Shown: piece after piece, positions 24,292 to 32,776 of the stretch
Layout: each line of letters opens with the position of its first letter
How positions within the stretch are numbered: position 1 is the first letter of the stretch
DNA from: an uncultured Clostridia bacterium
GTDB taxonomy: Bacteria; Bacillota; Clostridia; Christensenellales; Aristaeellaceae
Direction of reading: 5' to 3'
Length of the DNA stretch: 59,468 bases
NCBI GenBank assembly: GCA_934615235.1
Contig: CAKTTL010000004.1
Location: 1-59,468 of the forward strand
Program-made: the position numbers and the translations under genes
Notes under the pieces: generated by a model
Databases searched by the model: none
Told to the model about the DNA's origin: nothing
The model's input: only the letters and a program-made list of their open reading frames with translations

Positions 24292-25674
24292 ATGAAAAAG
24301 ATTCTCCCGATTCTCCTGGTTCTGGTGATGCTGTGCAGCACCGCCTTTGCCGCCGGCTTCGAAGTGCCCGCGGAAGGCTATGACGGCAGCGAAGTGACCA
24401 TCTCCTTCTACACCCAGCAGGGCACTGCGCTGCAGGAAGTCACCAGCGCCTACATCGCCGAGTTCAACAAGCTCTATCCCAACATCCATGTCGAACACAC
24501 CACCCTGGGCGATTACGACGGCGTGCGCGATCAGATCATCGCGGACATTTACGTCGGCGGCCAGCCGAACGTTGCGTATTGCTATCCGGACCATGTGGCG
24601 CTGTACAACCTGGCGAAGGCCACTGCGACGCTGGATGATCTGATCGACAGCCAGGCGACCGTGACCCGCGCCGACGGCACGACCGAAATCCTCGGTCTGA
24701 CCGACGAGCAGAAGGCCGACTTTATCGAAGGCTATTACGACGAAGGCCGTCAGTTCGGCGACGGACTGATGTACACCATGCCTTTCTCCAAGTCCACCGA
24801 AGTGCTCTACTACGACAAGACCTTCTTCGACGCCAACGGCATCGCCGTCCCCACCACCTGGGACGAGATGGAGCAGGTTTGCGCCAAGATCAAGGAACTT
24901 GATCCCGATTCCATCCCGCTCGGCTATGACAGCGAATCGAACTGGTTCATCACCATGTGCGAGCAGTATCAGTCTCCGTATACCAGCGCCTCCGGTGAGC
25001 ATTATCTGTTCAACAATGAAACCAACCGTGAATTCGTCAAGAAGTTCAACGAATGGTACAACAAGGGCTACCTGACCACGCAGAAGCTCTACGGCGCCTA
25101 CACTTCCGGCCTGTTCACCTCCACCAACGGCGTGCGCTCCTATATGTCCATCGGCTCCTCCGCCGGCGCGAAGTATCAGCGTCCGACCGCGAACGCGGAC
25201 GGCAGCTACCCCTTCGAAGTGGGCATCGCCACTGTGCCGCAGGTGAACCTTGAAAACCGCAAGGTTATCTCCCAGGGCCCGAGCGTCTGCATCTTCAAGA
25301 AGGATAACCCGCAGGAAGTCGTCGCCTCCTGGCTGTTCGTCAAATACCTGACCACGAACGTTGACTTCCAGGCCGAATTCTCCATGGCTTCCGGCTATGT
25401 TCCGGTCATCAAGTCCGTCACTGATAACGAAGTGTACGCCAACTTCCTCGCGCAGGCGGACGGCGGCAATTACGTTGCGGCGCTGAGCGCCCAGGTCTGC
25501 CTGTCTCAGTCCGACGCATATTACACCTCCCCCGCTTTCGTCGGTTCCTCCACCGCGCGCGATCAGGTTGCGGCGCTGCTGACCAAATGCCTGACCATGT
25601 CCGGCGACGACCTCGACGCGCAGATCGAAACCGCTTTCGAAGAAGCGATCGACGAGTGCGAATATGCCAACTGA
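24292..25674 (+). CDS. ABC extracellular solute-binding protein (family 1)
   Basis: A 460-residue type-1 sugar-binding protein that captures substrate outside the membrane. The signal peptide ends near STAFAAGF with a signal-peptidase-I pattern and no lipobox cysteine, unlike most Gram-positive binding proteins. Body features are SFYTQQGTALQEVTSAYIAEF, YVGGQPNVAYCYPDH and GLMYTMPFSKSTEVLYYDK. The last 11 bp overlap the next gene, a secreted nuclease, which ties the importer to that enzyme. The ligand is unknown; sugars, oligosaccharides or nucleic-acid breakdown products are possible. Confidence 0.88.
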   Translation: MKKILPILLVLVMLCSTAFAAGFEVPAEGYDGSEVTISFYTQQGTALQEVTSAYIAEFNKLYPNIHVEHTTLGDYDGVRDQIIADIYVGGQPNVAYCYPDHVALYNLAKATATLDDLIDSQATVTRADGTTEILGLTDEQKADFIEGYYDEGRQFGDGLMYTMPFSKSTEVLYYDKTFFDANGIAVPTTWDEMEQVCAKIKELDPDSIPLGYDSESNWFITMCEQYQSPYTSASGEHYLFNNETNREFVKKFNEWYNKGYLTTQKLYGAYTSGLFTSTNGVRSYMSIGSSAGAKYQRPTANADGSYPFEVGIATVPQVNLENRKVISQGPSVCIFKKDNPQEVVASWLFVKYLTTNVDFQAEFSMASGYVPVIKSVTDNEVYANFLAQADGGNYVAALSAQVCLSQSDAYYTSPAFVGSSTARDQVAALLTKCLTMSGDDLDAQIETAFEEAIDECEYAN

Positions 25675-26992
25675 TCGTAAGTTTCTACGCAAACTGTTCA
25701 CCGCGCTTCTATGCTGCGCGCTTTCCTTCCCGTTTCTCACGATGGACGGCATGGCCGGCGGCTTCGTCGACTATGCCGCCTCCGTCCGGTTGAACTGGAA
25801 GAGCGAAACCGCAAAACAGGAAGTGACGGTTGAAAGCTTTGTCGACGGCGACACGACGCACTTCGCCGTACCGAAAGAGATCGCTGCGGACGGCGTACTC
25901 AAGGCGAGGTACCTCGCCATCAATACGCCCGAATCAACCGGCAAAATCGAACCGTACGGCAAAAAAGCGTCGCAGTTCACGAAAGAAAAGCTTTCCTCCG
26001 CCGTTTCAATCGTGATCGAATCGGACGACAGAAACTGGAACCTCGATTCCACCGGCGGCCGTTATCTGGTGTGGGTCTGGTATAAACCGGATAAAACGTC
26101 GGATTACCGCAACCTGAATATTGAGCTTCTGCAAGAGGGTCTGGCCGTTCCCTATTCCGCTTCCAGCAATCGCTATGGTGAAAAATGCGTGGCAGCGGTT
26201 TCACAGGCCAAGAACAGCAAGCTGAACCTCTATTCCGGCAAGCAGGATCCCGATTATTATTACGGCGACGCCGTGGAACTGACCCTCCGCGAGCTGCGCT
26301 GCCACCCCGAAGCATACGAGGGCATGCGCGTGGCCTTCACCGGCGGCGTTACGATGAATAATTCCGGCAGCGTCTATGTCGAGCAATACGATCCGGAAAC
26401 GGGGCTGTATTTCGGCATGCCGGTCTTTTACGGCTATAATCTCAGCGGCGAAGGGTTGAATATTCTCTCCGTCGGCAACGAGGTTCGCATCGTCGGCTCG
26501 TTCCAGTATTATGAAAAGGGCGAAGCCTGGCAGGTAACGGACGTAAAATACCGCATGATGAAACCGGATGATCCCGGCAACATTCAGAAACTGGGCGACG
26601 GTTACACCCCCGCCTACACGCTCACCCCGGCCGGCGCTTTCGCGCCCGGAAACACGATTACCGTTCCGGACGGCGCAGGCGCCTACACCGACGATTACGC
26701 CTGGCTGATGCAGGGCAGCACCGTGGAAGTGGACGGCCTTTACGTTCGCCGCGCCTCAACCACAAGCAATCCTGACAGCGCCAGCTATGGCGCGATCACG
26801 CTGCACTGCGAATCGGAGGACGGCGAAACGCTGCAGATTCGCACCGAGCCGCTGTTCGATGAAAACGGCGAGCTGATCACGCAGGAGCATTATCTCAACC
26901 GCACAATTAACGTGCAAGGAATAGTGGACCGCCACAATGGAAAATGTCAGATTCGGGTCTTCCTGCCCTCCGGCATCACCGTTGTGCAATAA
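25664..26992 (+). CDS. Secreted staphylococcal-nuclease-like protein
   Basis: A 442-residue exported protein with an SNase (thermonuclease) domain at about residues 45-165. Recognisable catalytic pieces are FVDGDTTHF (Asp), LKARYLAINTPES (Arg, Thr, Glu) and TGGRYLVWV (second Arg). The Asp that binds calcium in the staphylococcal enzyme is Asn here (INTPE for VDTPE). The C-terminal 230 residues look like OB-fold or nucleic-acid-binding modules (MRVAFTGGVTMNNSGSVYVEQY, VEVDGLYVRRAS). It starts inside the binding-protein gene, so it is translated with the importer, and it is followed after 20 nt by a secreted repeat protein. Confidence 0.75.
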   Translation: MPTDRKFLRKLFTALLCCALSFPFLTMDGMAGGFVDYAASVRLNWKSETAKQEVTVESFVDGDTTHFAVPKEIAADGVLKARYLAINTPESTGKIEPYGKKASQFTKEKLSSAVSIVIESDDRNWNLDSTGGRYLVWVWYKPDKTSDYRNLNIELLQEGLAVPYSASSNRYGEKCVAAVSQAKNSKLNLYSGKQDPDYYYGDAVELTLRELRCHPEAYEGMRVAFTGGVTMNNSGSVYVEQYDPETGLYFGMPVFYGYNLSGEGLNILSVGNEVRIVGSFQYYEKGEAWQVTDVKYRMMKPDDPGNIQKLGDGYTPAYTLTPAGAFAPGNTITVPDGAGAYTDDYAWLMQGSTVEVDGLYVRRASTTSNPDSASYGAITLHCESEDGETLQIRTEPLFDENGELITQEHYLNRTINVQGIVDRHNGKCQIRVFLPSGITVVQ

Positions 26993-27012
26993 CGAGAGAA
27001 GGAGTAAGCATC

Positions 27013-28329
27013 ATGAAGAAATTTGCCGCATTGTTGACGGCGCTCGCGCTGTGCCTGACCCTGTTCGCGGGCTTCGCGATGGCCGAAGATGAGAACCTTG
27101 CCTCCGCCAAGGGGCTGCTGGATTTCCAGTACAAGAGCAAAACCCGCGGTAAGGTAACCGCCACTGCCGAAGACTACGAAGTGATCTCTCAGCTGATGAT
27201 CGACGGCGTGGTCTACCCCATCACCTGGACGACCGATTCTGACACGATCAAGGTCACGCCCGCCGAAGACGGCCGCTATCTCATCGACGTCGATGAAACG
27301 AATCCCAAGGAACTTCCCTATGTCCTTACTGCAACCGTGACTGCGCCCGACGGCAGCACCCTCGACGTTTCCTACGAGCGCGTGGTTCCCGCCGCCGTGC
27401 TCGATATGAGCTATGAAGACATCGTCAATGCCGCTTACGCGCTTGATACCGATGCGGCAATGACCAAGGCGCAGCGCCTGTTCGGCAAGGTCGTTTCCAT
27501 CGATACCGAATGGAGCGACGAATATCAGAACATCACCGTCACCATCCAGGTCGGTGACATGGCCGAGCAGCCCATCCAGTGCTTCCGCCTGACCGGCGAA
27601 GGCGCGAAGGATCTGAAGGTGGACGATGAAATCACCGTCGAAGGCGTGCTGAAGAACTACAAGGGCACCGTCGAATTCGACAAGGGCTGCGTGCTCGTCG
27701 GCTACGGCGAAATCGCCAGCCAGGCCGCCACGCTGGACGCCGCGTACGCGCTGGAAGACGGCGCCGCGCTGACCAAGCCGAGCGTCCTCAAGGGCGTTGT
27801 TTCCAGCATCGACACCGCGTGGAGCGATGAATATCAGAACATCACCGTAACCATCGTCTGCGACGGCAAGACCGAGCAGCCCATCCAGTGCTTCCGTCTG
27901 ACCGGCGAAGGCGCGAAGGATCTGGCTGAGGGCGATGAAATCGCCGTTTTCGGCACGATCAAAAACTATAAGGGCACGATCGAATTCGATAAGGGCTGCG
28001 TGCTCGTTCCCGCTGACAGCGTTTCCAGCATTAAGGCCGTGATCGCGGGCTACGCGCTCGATACCGACGCCGCGATGACGAGCGAATCTACCATCACCGG
28101 CGTGATCGTTGCCATCCCGACCGCGTGGAGCGACGAATACAAGAACATCACCGTGAACATGGTGGTTGCCGGCCTGGAAGAATACGTCATCCAGTGCTAC
28201 CGCCTCTCCGGCGAAGGCGCGGATACGCTGGCCGAAGGCGATACGATCACTGTAACCGGCATGATCAAGAACTACAAGGGCACCGTGGAGTTCGACAAGG
28301 GCTGCACGCTGGACGCCGTTGCGAAGTAA
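27013..28329 (+). CDS. Secreted protein with three OB-like repeats
   Basis: The 438-residue protein has a signal peptide (cleavage near FAMAEDE), an N-terminal domain to about residue 135 and three repeats of about 89 residues (141-229, 244-332, 346-434). Each repeat has the order AxxLDTDAAMT, IDTxWSDEYxNITV, IQCFRLTGEGAKDL, DEITV and KNYKGTVEFDKGC, which fits a five-strand OB-type nucleic-acid- or oligosaccharide-binding fold. Repeats 1 and 2 are almost identical even at the DNA level in places. The ATG at 27013 has GGAGT upstream. It is last in the operon and probably binds the same extracellular substrate as the nuclease or importer. Confidence 0.7.
   Translation: MKKFAALLTALALCLTLFAGFAMAEDENLASAKGLLDFQYKSKTRGKVTATAEDYEVISQLMIDGVVYPITWTTDSDTIKVTPAEDGRYLIDVDETNPKELPYVLTATVTAPDGSTLDVSYERVVPAAVLDMSYEDIVNAAYALDTDAAMTKAQRLFGKVVSIDTEWSDEYQNITVTIQVGDMAEQPIQCFRLTGEGAKDLKVDDEITVEGVLKNYKGTVEFDKGCVLVGYGEIASQAATLDAAYALEDGAALTKPSVLKGVVSSIDTAWSDEYQNITVTIVCDGKTEQPIQCFRLTGEGAKDLAEGDEIAVFGTIKNYKGTIEFDKGCVLVPADSVSSIKAVIAGYALDTDAAMTSESTITGVIVAIPTAWSDEYKNITVNMVVAGLEEYVIQCYRLSGEGADTLAEGDTITVTGMIKNYKGTVEFDKGCTLDAVAK
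27433..28314 (+). repeat. Three coding repeats within the secreted OB-like protein
   Basis: Units lie at 27433-27699, 27742-28008 and 28048-28314 (89 codons each, period about 102 codons). The stretch encoding the IQCFRLTGEGAKDL block is nearly identical between units 1 and 2, which suggests recent duplication or conversion. Confidence 0.75.
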
Positions 28330-28337
28330 AAAAACGC

Positions 28338-28379
28338 AAAACAAGACCGCTGAGGATTTTTTCCCAGCGGTTTTGTTTT
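28338..28379. terminator. Bidirectional terminator between convergent operons
   Basis: A 15-bp stem (AAAACAAGACCGCTG with CAGCGGTTTTGTTTT, one G-U pair) encloses a 12-nt loop. Both sides are A/T-rich, so it can stop the nuclease operon on the plus strand and the glycyl radical enzyme operon on the minus strand. Confidence 0.88.
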
Positions 28380-28392
28380 ATCTTGAATTTGT

Positions 28393-30540
28393 TTACAGCC
28401 CTTCCAGAAAGCGATCGACGACCAGCTGGCGGAATTCCGGCGAAAGCGTTGCAAAATATGCAGTGAAACCGGTCACGCGCACTACGAGATCCGGATAGAG
28501 ATCCGGATTCTCATGCGCTTTCATCAGCTTTTCACCATCGAGAACATTGATATTTATCAGCGTTCCGCCCATATCGATGTGCGTGCGAATCAGCTGCTCC
28601 ACGCGTTCCACTCCGCCCTCTTCGCGCGTCATCTTCGGATCAAATTCCAACTGCAGCGGCGCGGCGTTTCCATAGCCTGGCTGCGCATGCGCGATTCCCG
28701 TAGAGAGCGCGGTCACCGCGCCATCCTTGCGGAAACCGGGGTTCGGGTTTGCGCCGTGCGAAATCGGTTTGCCCGCCTTGCGGCCGTTCGGCGTTGCGCC
28801 GATGCACGCGCCATATTCAATCGTCCTGGACCACGAAAAGAAACCGGGAACGAGCCGCCGCCCTTCCGGCATGGGCTGCTCGTGTACCATGCGCGCGAAA
28901 TCGCGCGTAATCCGCTCCGCCCATCCATCGGCAATCGTGCCGCCCTGACAATAACGCGCAGCTGAAGAGAGCATCAGACGGATGCGCTCCCCCTGGACGC
29001 CCTCGAAATCGCTGCGCAGCGCATCGCAGAGCTGCGCCCATGTGAGACGTTTTTCCTGTTCCACCCGCTGTTCAATCGCAGCCATCGAATCCGCCACCAC
29101 GGCCAGCGCGCAGCCGTCCACGCCGATCGTATGCAGCCTGGCGCACCGGGAAATATCCTCGCCCGTTTCAAGCGGCCCGCGCATCAGCAGGTTCACAACC
29201 AGTTCCGGCGTTACCTCGCCGATATGATCGATATGCAGGTTTACGCCCGCAGCCGTAACCTCAATCGCCCGCGCCAGATGCCGCAGGAACAGCTGATAGA
29301 GATGTTCCGCGCTTTGCGCGGTCAAAGTCATCTCCTCGTAAAAGGCGACTTCAAACACCTTTGCCAGGTTGATCTTGACCGTATCGTTCATCGGGAACTC
29401 GACGCCGGGCACGGCGCTCCAGTTGCAGCCGACGGAAATGCGGTTGCATGCGTCTTCCAGCGTCACGTCGTCGTTTTTCAGATAACCGCGCTGAATTGGC
29501 AAATCTCCGGCGAAACGCGGCCAGCCGTTGCGGTCGCCAAACAGATATTCCACGCCGCGATGGACGATTCCCGGATCGCAGTTCGGATTCACGCGCACGG
29601 TCAGGTTCGCAGCGATATTCAGATCGTGCGCCGCGTCCAGAATCAGATAGCTCAGTTCGTTCGTGCGATCGTTCCCCTGCGCGTCGCAGCCGGAAAGCTG
29701 ATAATAATGCGGATCGATCAGCAGCAGATTGGACAGGATAAACCGCGCATCCTCGCGCGTGATCACTCCTTCGCGAATATCATGCTCATAATATGGCAAA
29801 AGCAGCGTGTCGAGCTGACTGCCCGCGCCGTCGCGGTCATAAATACGGGTAACGCAGCTGTACCATGCAATCCACTGACAGGCTTCCAGAAAACTCTGCG
29901 GCGCGTCGGATATTATGCGGCGGTTCGCGTCCAGCATCATTTGCAGCGTGCGGCAGATTTCCGGCGCTTGCTCCCTGGCCAGCGTTTCCTCAATCAGCGG
30001 AATATGTCGACTGATGAAATGCTGAATTGCCTGCACGGTACGGCGCTCTGCGCCGTAAAAATCCGCATGCCCCGGATTATGCGCTTCGCAGCGATCGATT
30101 TTTTGCAGAAGTCCGCCAAAGCCGAACGACAAGCCGATTGAATAATCCGGCGCAAGATGCGAGTCGCCGTCGATCCCGTGCGTAATGTTGTACTTTTGCT
30201 GCTCCGGTTTCAGTTCATCAAACGGAAAGCGTTCCTCATCCCAAAGCGCATGCTCGCGGTATGAAGTGAGCATCACGCGCCAACGGCCGCAGAGAATCTC
30301 CATCGGATCGAGATACAGCGGGTGTTCGTCCATGAGCTTGCAGAAATTGTCGCACATCCCAGCCAGACCGTTGAATTCGCCGTCCGGCCGCGTAGCGACA
30401 GGCACAAAATGAAAATCGTCCGGCACGGGCACGGTGCCGTAATCGTCCGCATCCATGTACCCCTGCTGGCCGCGCTTGGCCATGGTATGAGCGATTTTCG
30501 TCTCTCTCAATCGTTTGAGCCGTTCCTGATAGGTGATCAC
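28393..30540 (-). CDS. Glycyl radical enzyme of unassigned subfamily
   Basis: A 715-residue PFL-superfamily enzyme that should use a protein Gly radical and an active-site Cys thiyl radical. The N-terminal PFL domain carries HLAPDYSIGLSFGFGGL (128-144). The active-site loop is ISVGCNWSAVPG with Cys372, and the glycyl loop is RVTGFTAYF with Gly691. It lacks the Cys-Cys of pyruvate formate-lyase and the Cys-x-Glu of glycerol, choline, propanediol or hydroxyproline enzymes, so the reaction is unknown. It starts with GTG overlapping the activase stop (GTGA) behind an excellent GGAGGAGG site. It is last in the nine-gene sialic-acid-like operon; the substrate is probably an intermediate of that route. 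Confidence 0.88.
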   Translation of the reverse strand: MITYQERLKRLRETKIAHTMAKRGQQGYMDADDYGTVPVPDDFHFVPVATRPDGEFNGLAGMCDNFCKLMDEHPLYLDPMEILCGRWRVMLTSYREHALWDEERFPFDELKPEQQKYNITHGIDGDSHLAPDYSIGLSFGFGGLLQKIDRCEAHNPGHADFYGAERRTVQAIQHFISRHIPLIEETLAREQAPEICRTLQMMLDANRRIISDAPQSFLEACQWIAWYSCVTRIYDRDGAGSQLDTLLLPYYEHDIREGVITREDARFILSNLLLIDPHYYQLSGCDAQGNDRTNELSYLILDAAHDLNIAANLTVRVNPNCDPGIVHRGVEYLFGDRNGWPRFAGDLPIQRGYLKNDDVTLEDACNRISVGCNWSAVPGVEFPMNDTVKINLAKVFEVAFYEEMTLTAQSAEHLYQLFLRHLARAIEVTAAGVNLHIDHIGEVTPELVVNLLMRGPLETGEDISRCARLHTIGVDGCALAVVADSMAAIEQRVEQEKRLTWAQLCDALRSDFEGVQGERIRLMLSSAARYCQGGTIADGWAERITRDFARMVHEQPMPEGRRLVPGFFSWSRTIEYGACIGATPNGRKAGKPISHGANPNPGFRKDGAVTALSTGIAHAQPGYGNAAPLQLEFDPKMTREEGGVERVEQLIRTHIDMGGTLININVLDGEKLMKAHENPDLYPDLVVRVTGFTAYFATLSPEFRQLVVDRFLEGL

Positions 30541-31370
30541 TCGTCGCCCTCCTCCCGCACGCCCGCAATCCGCACACGCCCCGGCAAATAGCGCCGTGCC
30601 GCGCGCGCCAGCGCCTCCATGCGCGCCTTATCCGGCCGTGTAAATATTTGCTGCGGCTCGCCAAGCGCCTCGGCTTTCGCTTTCCCCAGCGGGTGATACG
30701 GCAGCAGCTCATAATAGAGCAGATTGCGCCTTTCTGCCGCAAAAGCGGTGATTGCGTCGATTTCTTCCATGCTGCCGTTCGCCTCCGGTACGACGGGCGT
30801 GCGAATCACCAGCGGCAGGTTCAACGTATCAAGCCTGCGCAGATTTTCCAGTATGCGCTCGTTTGACCGGCCGGTAAAGACTTCGTGCAGCCGGGCGTCG
30901 TACAGCTTCAAATCCGTCATCAGAAAATCGCACTTTTCAAGCAGCGGGCGCGCAGTTTCCCACGGCGCAAAAAGGCTGGTTTCCATCGCGGTATGAATCT
31001 TTTCCGCACGACATGCATCCAGCAAAGCGCCCGCAAATTCCGGCTGCATCAGCGGCTCTCCGCCCGAGAGCGTGACGCCGCCTTCCGCGCCGTAATACGG
31101 GCATTCCTGCCGTATTTCCTCCATTACCTCATCCACGGTATACGTTCGTCCGCAGAGCACCCGCGCGCCCGAAAAACATCCCTGCGCGCACTGACCGCAG
31201 CCAATGCAGCGCTCCGGATAAAACAGCTCCTGCGGCCTTTGCGAAATACACTCCGGATTATGGCACCACGCGCAGCGCAGCGGACAGCCTTTGAAAAAAA
31301 TGGTCGTGCGCAGGCCGGTACCGTCGTGGACAGAGCAGCGCTGAATATCCGTCAAAATTCCTTCATCCAT
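30537..31370 (-). CDS. Glycyl radical enzyme activating protein (radical SAM)
   Basis: The S-adenosylmethionine radical enzyme abstracts the glycyl hydrogen of the neighbouring enzyme. It begins GILTDIQRCSVHDGTGLRTT, then CPLRCAWC (CxxxCxxC radical SAM cluster) and CIGCGQCAQGC (one additional [4Fe-4S] site). The SAM-binding GGVTLSGGEPL follows. Most non-PFL activases carry two such extra clusters; here only one is evident. The ATG at 31370 has AAGGG 7 nt upstream and matches the family start; an ATG at 31394 overlapping the previous stop (ATGA) is the alternative. Length is 277 residues. Confidence 0.92.
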   Translation of the reverse strand: MDEGILTDIQRCSVHDGTGLRTTIFFKGCPLRCAWCHNPECISQRPQELFYPERCIGCGQCAQGCFSGARVLCGRTYTVDEVMEEIRQECPYYGAEGGVTLSGGEPLMQPEFAGALLDACRAEKIHTAMETSLFAPWETARPLLEKCDFLMTDLKLYDARLHEVFTGRSNERILENLRRLDTLNLPLVIRTPVVPEANGSMEEIDAITAFAAERRNLLYYELLPYHPLGKAKAEALGEPQQIFTRPDKARMEALARAARRYLPGRVRIAGVREEGDE

Positions 31371-31390
31371 GCGCTTTCCCTTTGATTGGC

Positions 31391-31840
31391 TCATTCCGTC
31401 ATATCAACCTTAAAAACAATTTTTCGGATAATTTTCCCCTCTTCGCCGAGCAGCGGCTTATGCGCGTCCTCCGGGAAACAAATGCAGAAATACCCGACGG
31501 GTACGCGGACGACGTTTATTTCAGGCCCGGCAAACAGACCGAAATCCTTTTCCGTATCGAACGCCGTATCCTCCGGCATCAGCGAAATGGGCGTAATCGC
31601 CAGCCGTTCCTCTCCGTTGAGCGGGACATGAATATCGGCATAACGATGGTGAAATTCAAACATCTCACGCTGCGCGGCCAGCCGGTTTTCGCTCACGTTA
31701 TAATACGAGCGCTGCGTCAGTTGTACGCGTCCCGGCTCTTGCGCAGCATAGTCCATTTTCTCCAGGGCGCAAAGCGCCATATCCAGCTCCCGGCTGATTC
31801 CCAAATACCGCTTCGCCCTCTGGCGCTGGTCCAGAATCAT
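31391..31840 (-). CDS. YhcH/YjgK/YiaL family protein (NanQ-type anomerase)
   Basis: A 149-residue cupin-like protein with the family signatures FEFHHRYADIHVPLNGEER and CFPEDAHKP, which hold the metal-binding His and Glu residues. The family includes NanQ (YhcH), a sialic acid anomerase, and related sugar anomerases encoded in catabolic operons. The ATG overlaps the stop of the N-acetylneuraminate lyase gene, and its own stop overlaps a possible activase start, so all three are translationally coupled. It presumably supplies the anomer or open-chain form used by the lyase. Confidence 0.88.
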   Translation of the reverse strand: MILDQRQRAKRYLGISRELDMALCALEKMDYAAQEPGRVQLTQRSYYNVSENRLAAQREMFEFHHRYADIHVPLNGEERLAITPISLMPEDTAFDTEKDFGLFAGPEINVVRVPVGYFCICFPEDAHKPLLGEEGKIIRKIVFKVDMTE

Positions 31841-32730
31841 TTCGCCGCCTGCAGCTTCGTTTTGAAGCTTTCATACGCGGCGATCAATTCCGCCTTCGCT
31901 TCTTCCGAAACGGGCTGGAACGGTTTGCGGCAGCCGCCAAAGTCCATCCCCTCGTAAGTCAGAATGCTCTTGACCGGGCCGAAAACGCCGTATTTGCAAA
32001 GCGCTGTGATCATATCGTTCGCCACATGCTGGTATTCCAGCGCCTTGGCGGAGTTGCCGGCACGGAAGGAATCATAAATGCCGCGGATCGCCGGGCAGAG
32101 AATATTATACGTGCTGCCGATGCCGCCGCTCGCGCCCGCGCTCAGGCCGGAAAGCAGCATCTCGTCGTAACCGTTCCAGACGGTCAGTTCCGGATGCGCA
32201 TGTTTCATCCGCTCAAGCTGGAAGAAATCGGAAGCCGTAAACTTCACGCCCTGCACATAAGGGCACGTGCACAGCTCGTCGAGCAGTTCGGGCGTAAGCG
32301 AAAAGCCGGAAAAAGCCGGGAAGTTGTAGATAAAAAACGGCATCTGGATGCCTTCCATCAGATCAAAATAAAAATGCTTGATTTCATCATTGGTAAACTT
32401 ATAATAGAAAGGGCTGATGGAAGACACCGCATCCGCGCCGGCGGCCTTCGCATGGCGTCCAAGCTCCAGAGCGTGCTCCGTCGCAATCTGGCCGATATGC
32501 GCCAGAATCAGCTTTTCGCCGTTGTTTTCCTCGCAGACAGTTTCCAAAATTGCCTTGCGCTCGTCCGCAGAAAGCAGGAACGCCTCGCCCGTGCTGCCGC
32601 AGACATAAAAGCCGTCGATTCCCTGATCGATCAGCCAACGCACCTGCCGTTTGAGCACCTTGTGATTTACTTTTCCGTCGCTGTCATAGGGCGTCAGCAA
32701 CGCCGCAAGAACGCCTTCAAACTTCTTCAT
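31837..32730 (-). CDS. nanA: N-acetylneuraminate lyase
   Basis: A class I aldolase that cleaves sialic acid to pyruvate and N-acetylmannosamine. At 297 residues it equals E. coli NanA, and every key residue aligns with a constant offset of two: Schiff-base Lys163 (VKFTASD), Tyr135 (IYNFPAFSG), pyruvate-binding GST at 45-47, and the side-chain contacts Asp189, Glu190 and Ser206 (NGYDEML, GSTYNI). These contacts separate it from DapA, so the substrate should bear a sialic-acid-like glycerol side chain. The ATG at 32730 has AAGGG 9 nt upstream. It is flanked by a sialidase-like gene and a YhcH gene, but no nanE or nanK is present in the window. Confidence 0.9.
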   Translation of the reverse strand: MKKFEGVLAALLTPYDSDGKVNHKVLKRQVRWLIDQGIDGFYVCGSTGEAFLLSADERKAILETVCEENNGEKLILAHIGQIATEHALELGRHAKAAGADAVSSISPFYYKFTNDEIKHFYFDLMEGIQMPFFIYNFPAFSGFSLTPELLDELCTCPYVQGVKFTASDFFQLERMKHAHPELTVWNGYDEMLLSGLSAGASGGIGSTYNILCPAIRGIYDSFRAGNSAKALEYQHVANDMITALCKYGVFGPVKSILTYEGMDFGGCRKPFQPVSEEAKAELIAAYESFKTKLQAAK

Positions 32731-32776
32731 GATCAAATTCCCTTCTTTGCCATTTTCTGCAACGCCGTGCGTTGCG

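Noticed and set aside
28393..30540. Naming the glycyl radical enzyme pyruvate formate-lyase
   Set aside because: The adjacent Cys-Cys pair required for PFL is absent; only a single Cys (GCN) is present, so only the superfamily is claimed.
30537..31394. Activase start at 31394 as the preferred start
   Set aside because: It overlaps the previous stop as ATGA and is possible, but the ATG at 31370 has a better-spaced AAGGG and gives the family-typical N-terminus.
31837..32730. Assignment as 4-hydroxy-tetrahydrodipicolinate synthase (DapA)
   Set aside because: The GYDE and GSTYNI contacts, the length of 297 residues and the YNFPAFSG segment match NanA, not DapA.
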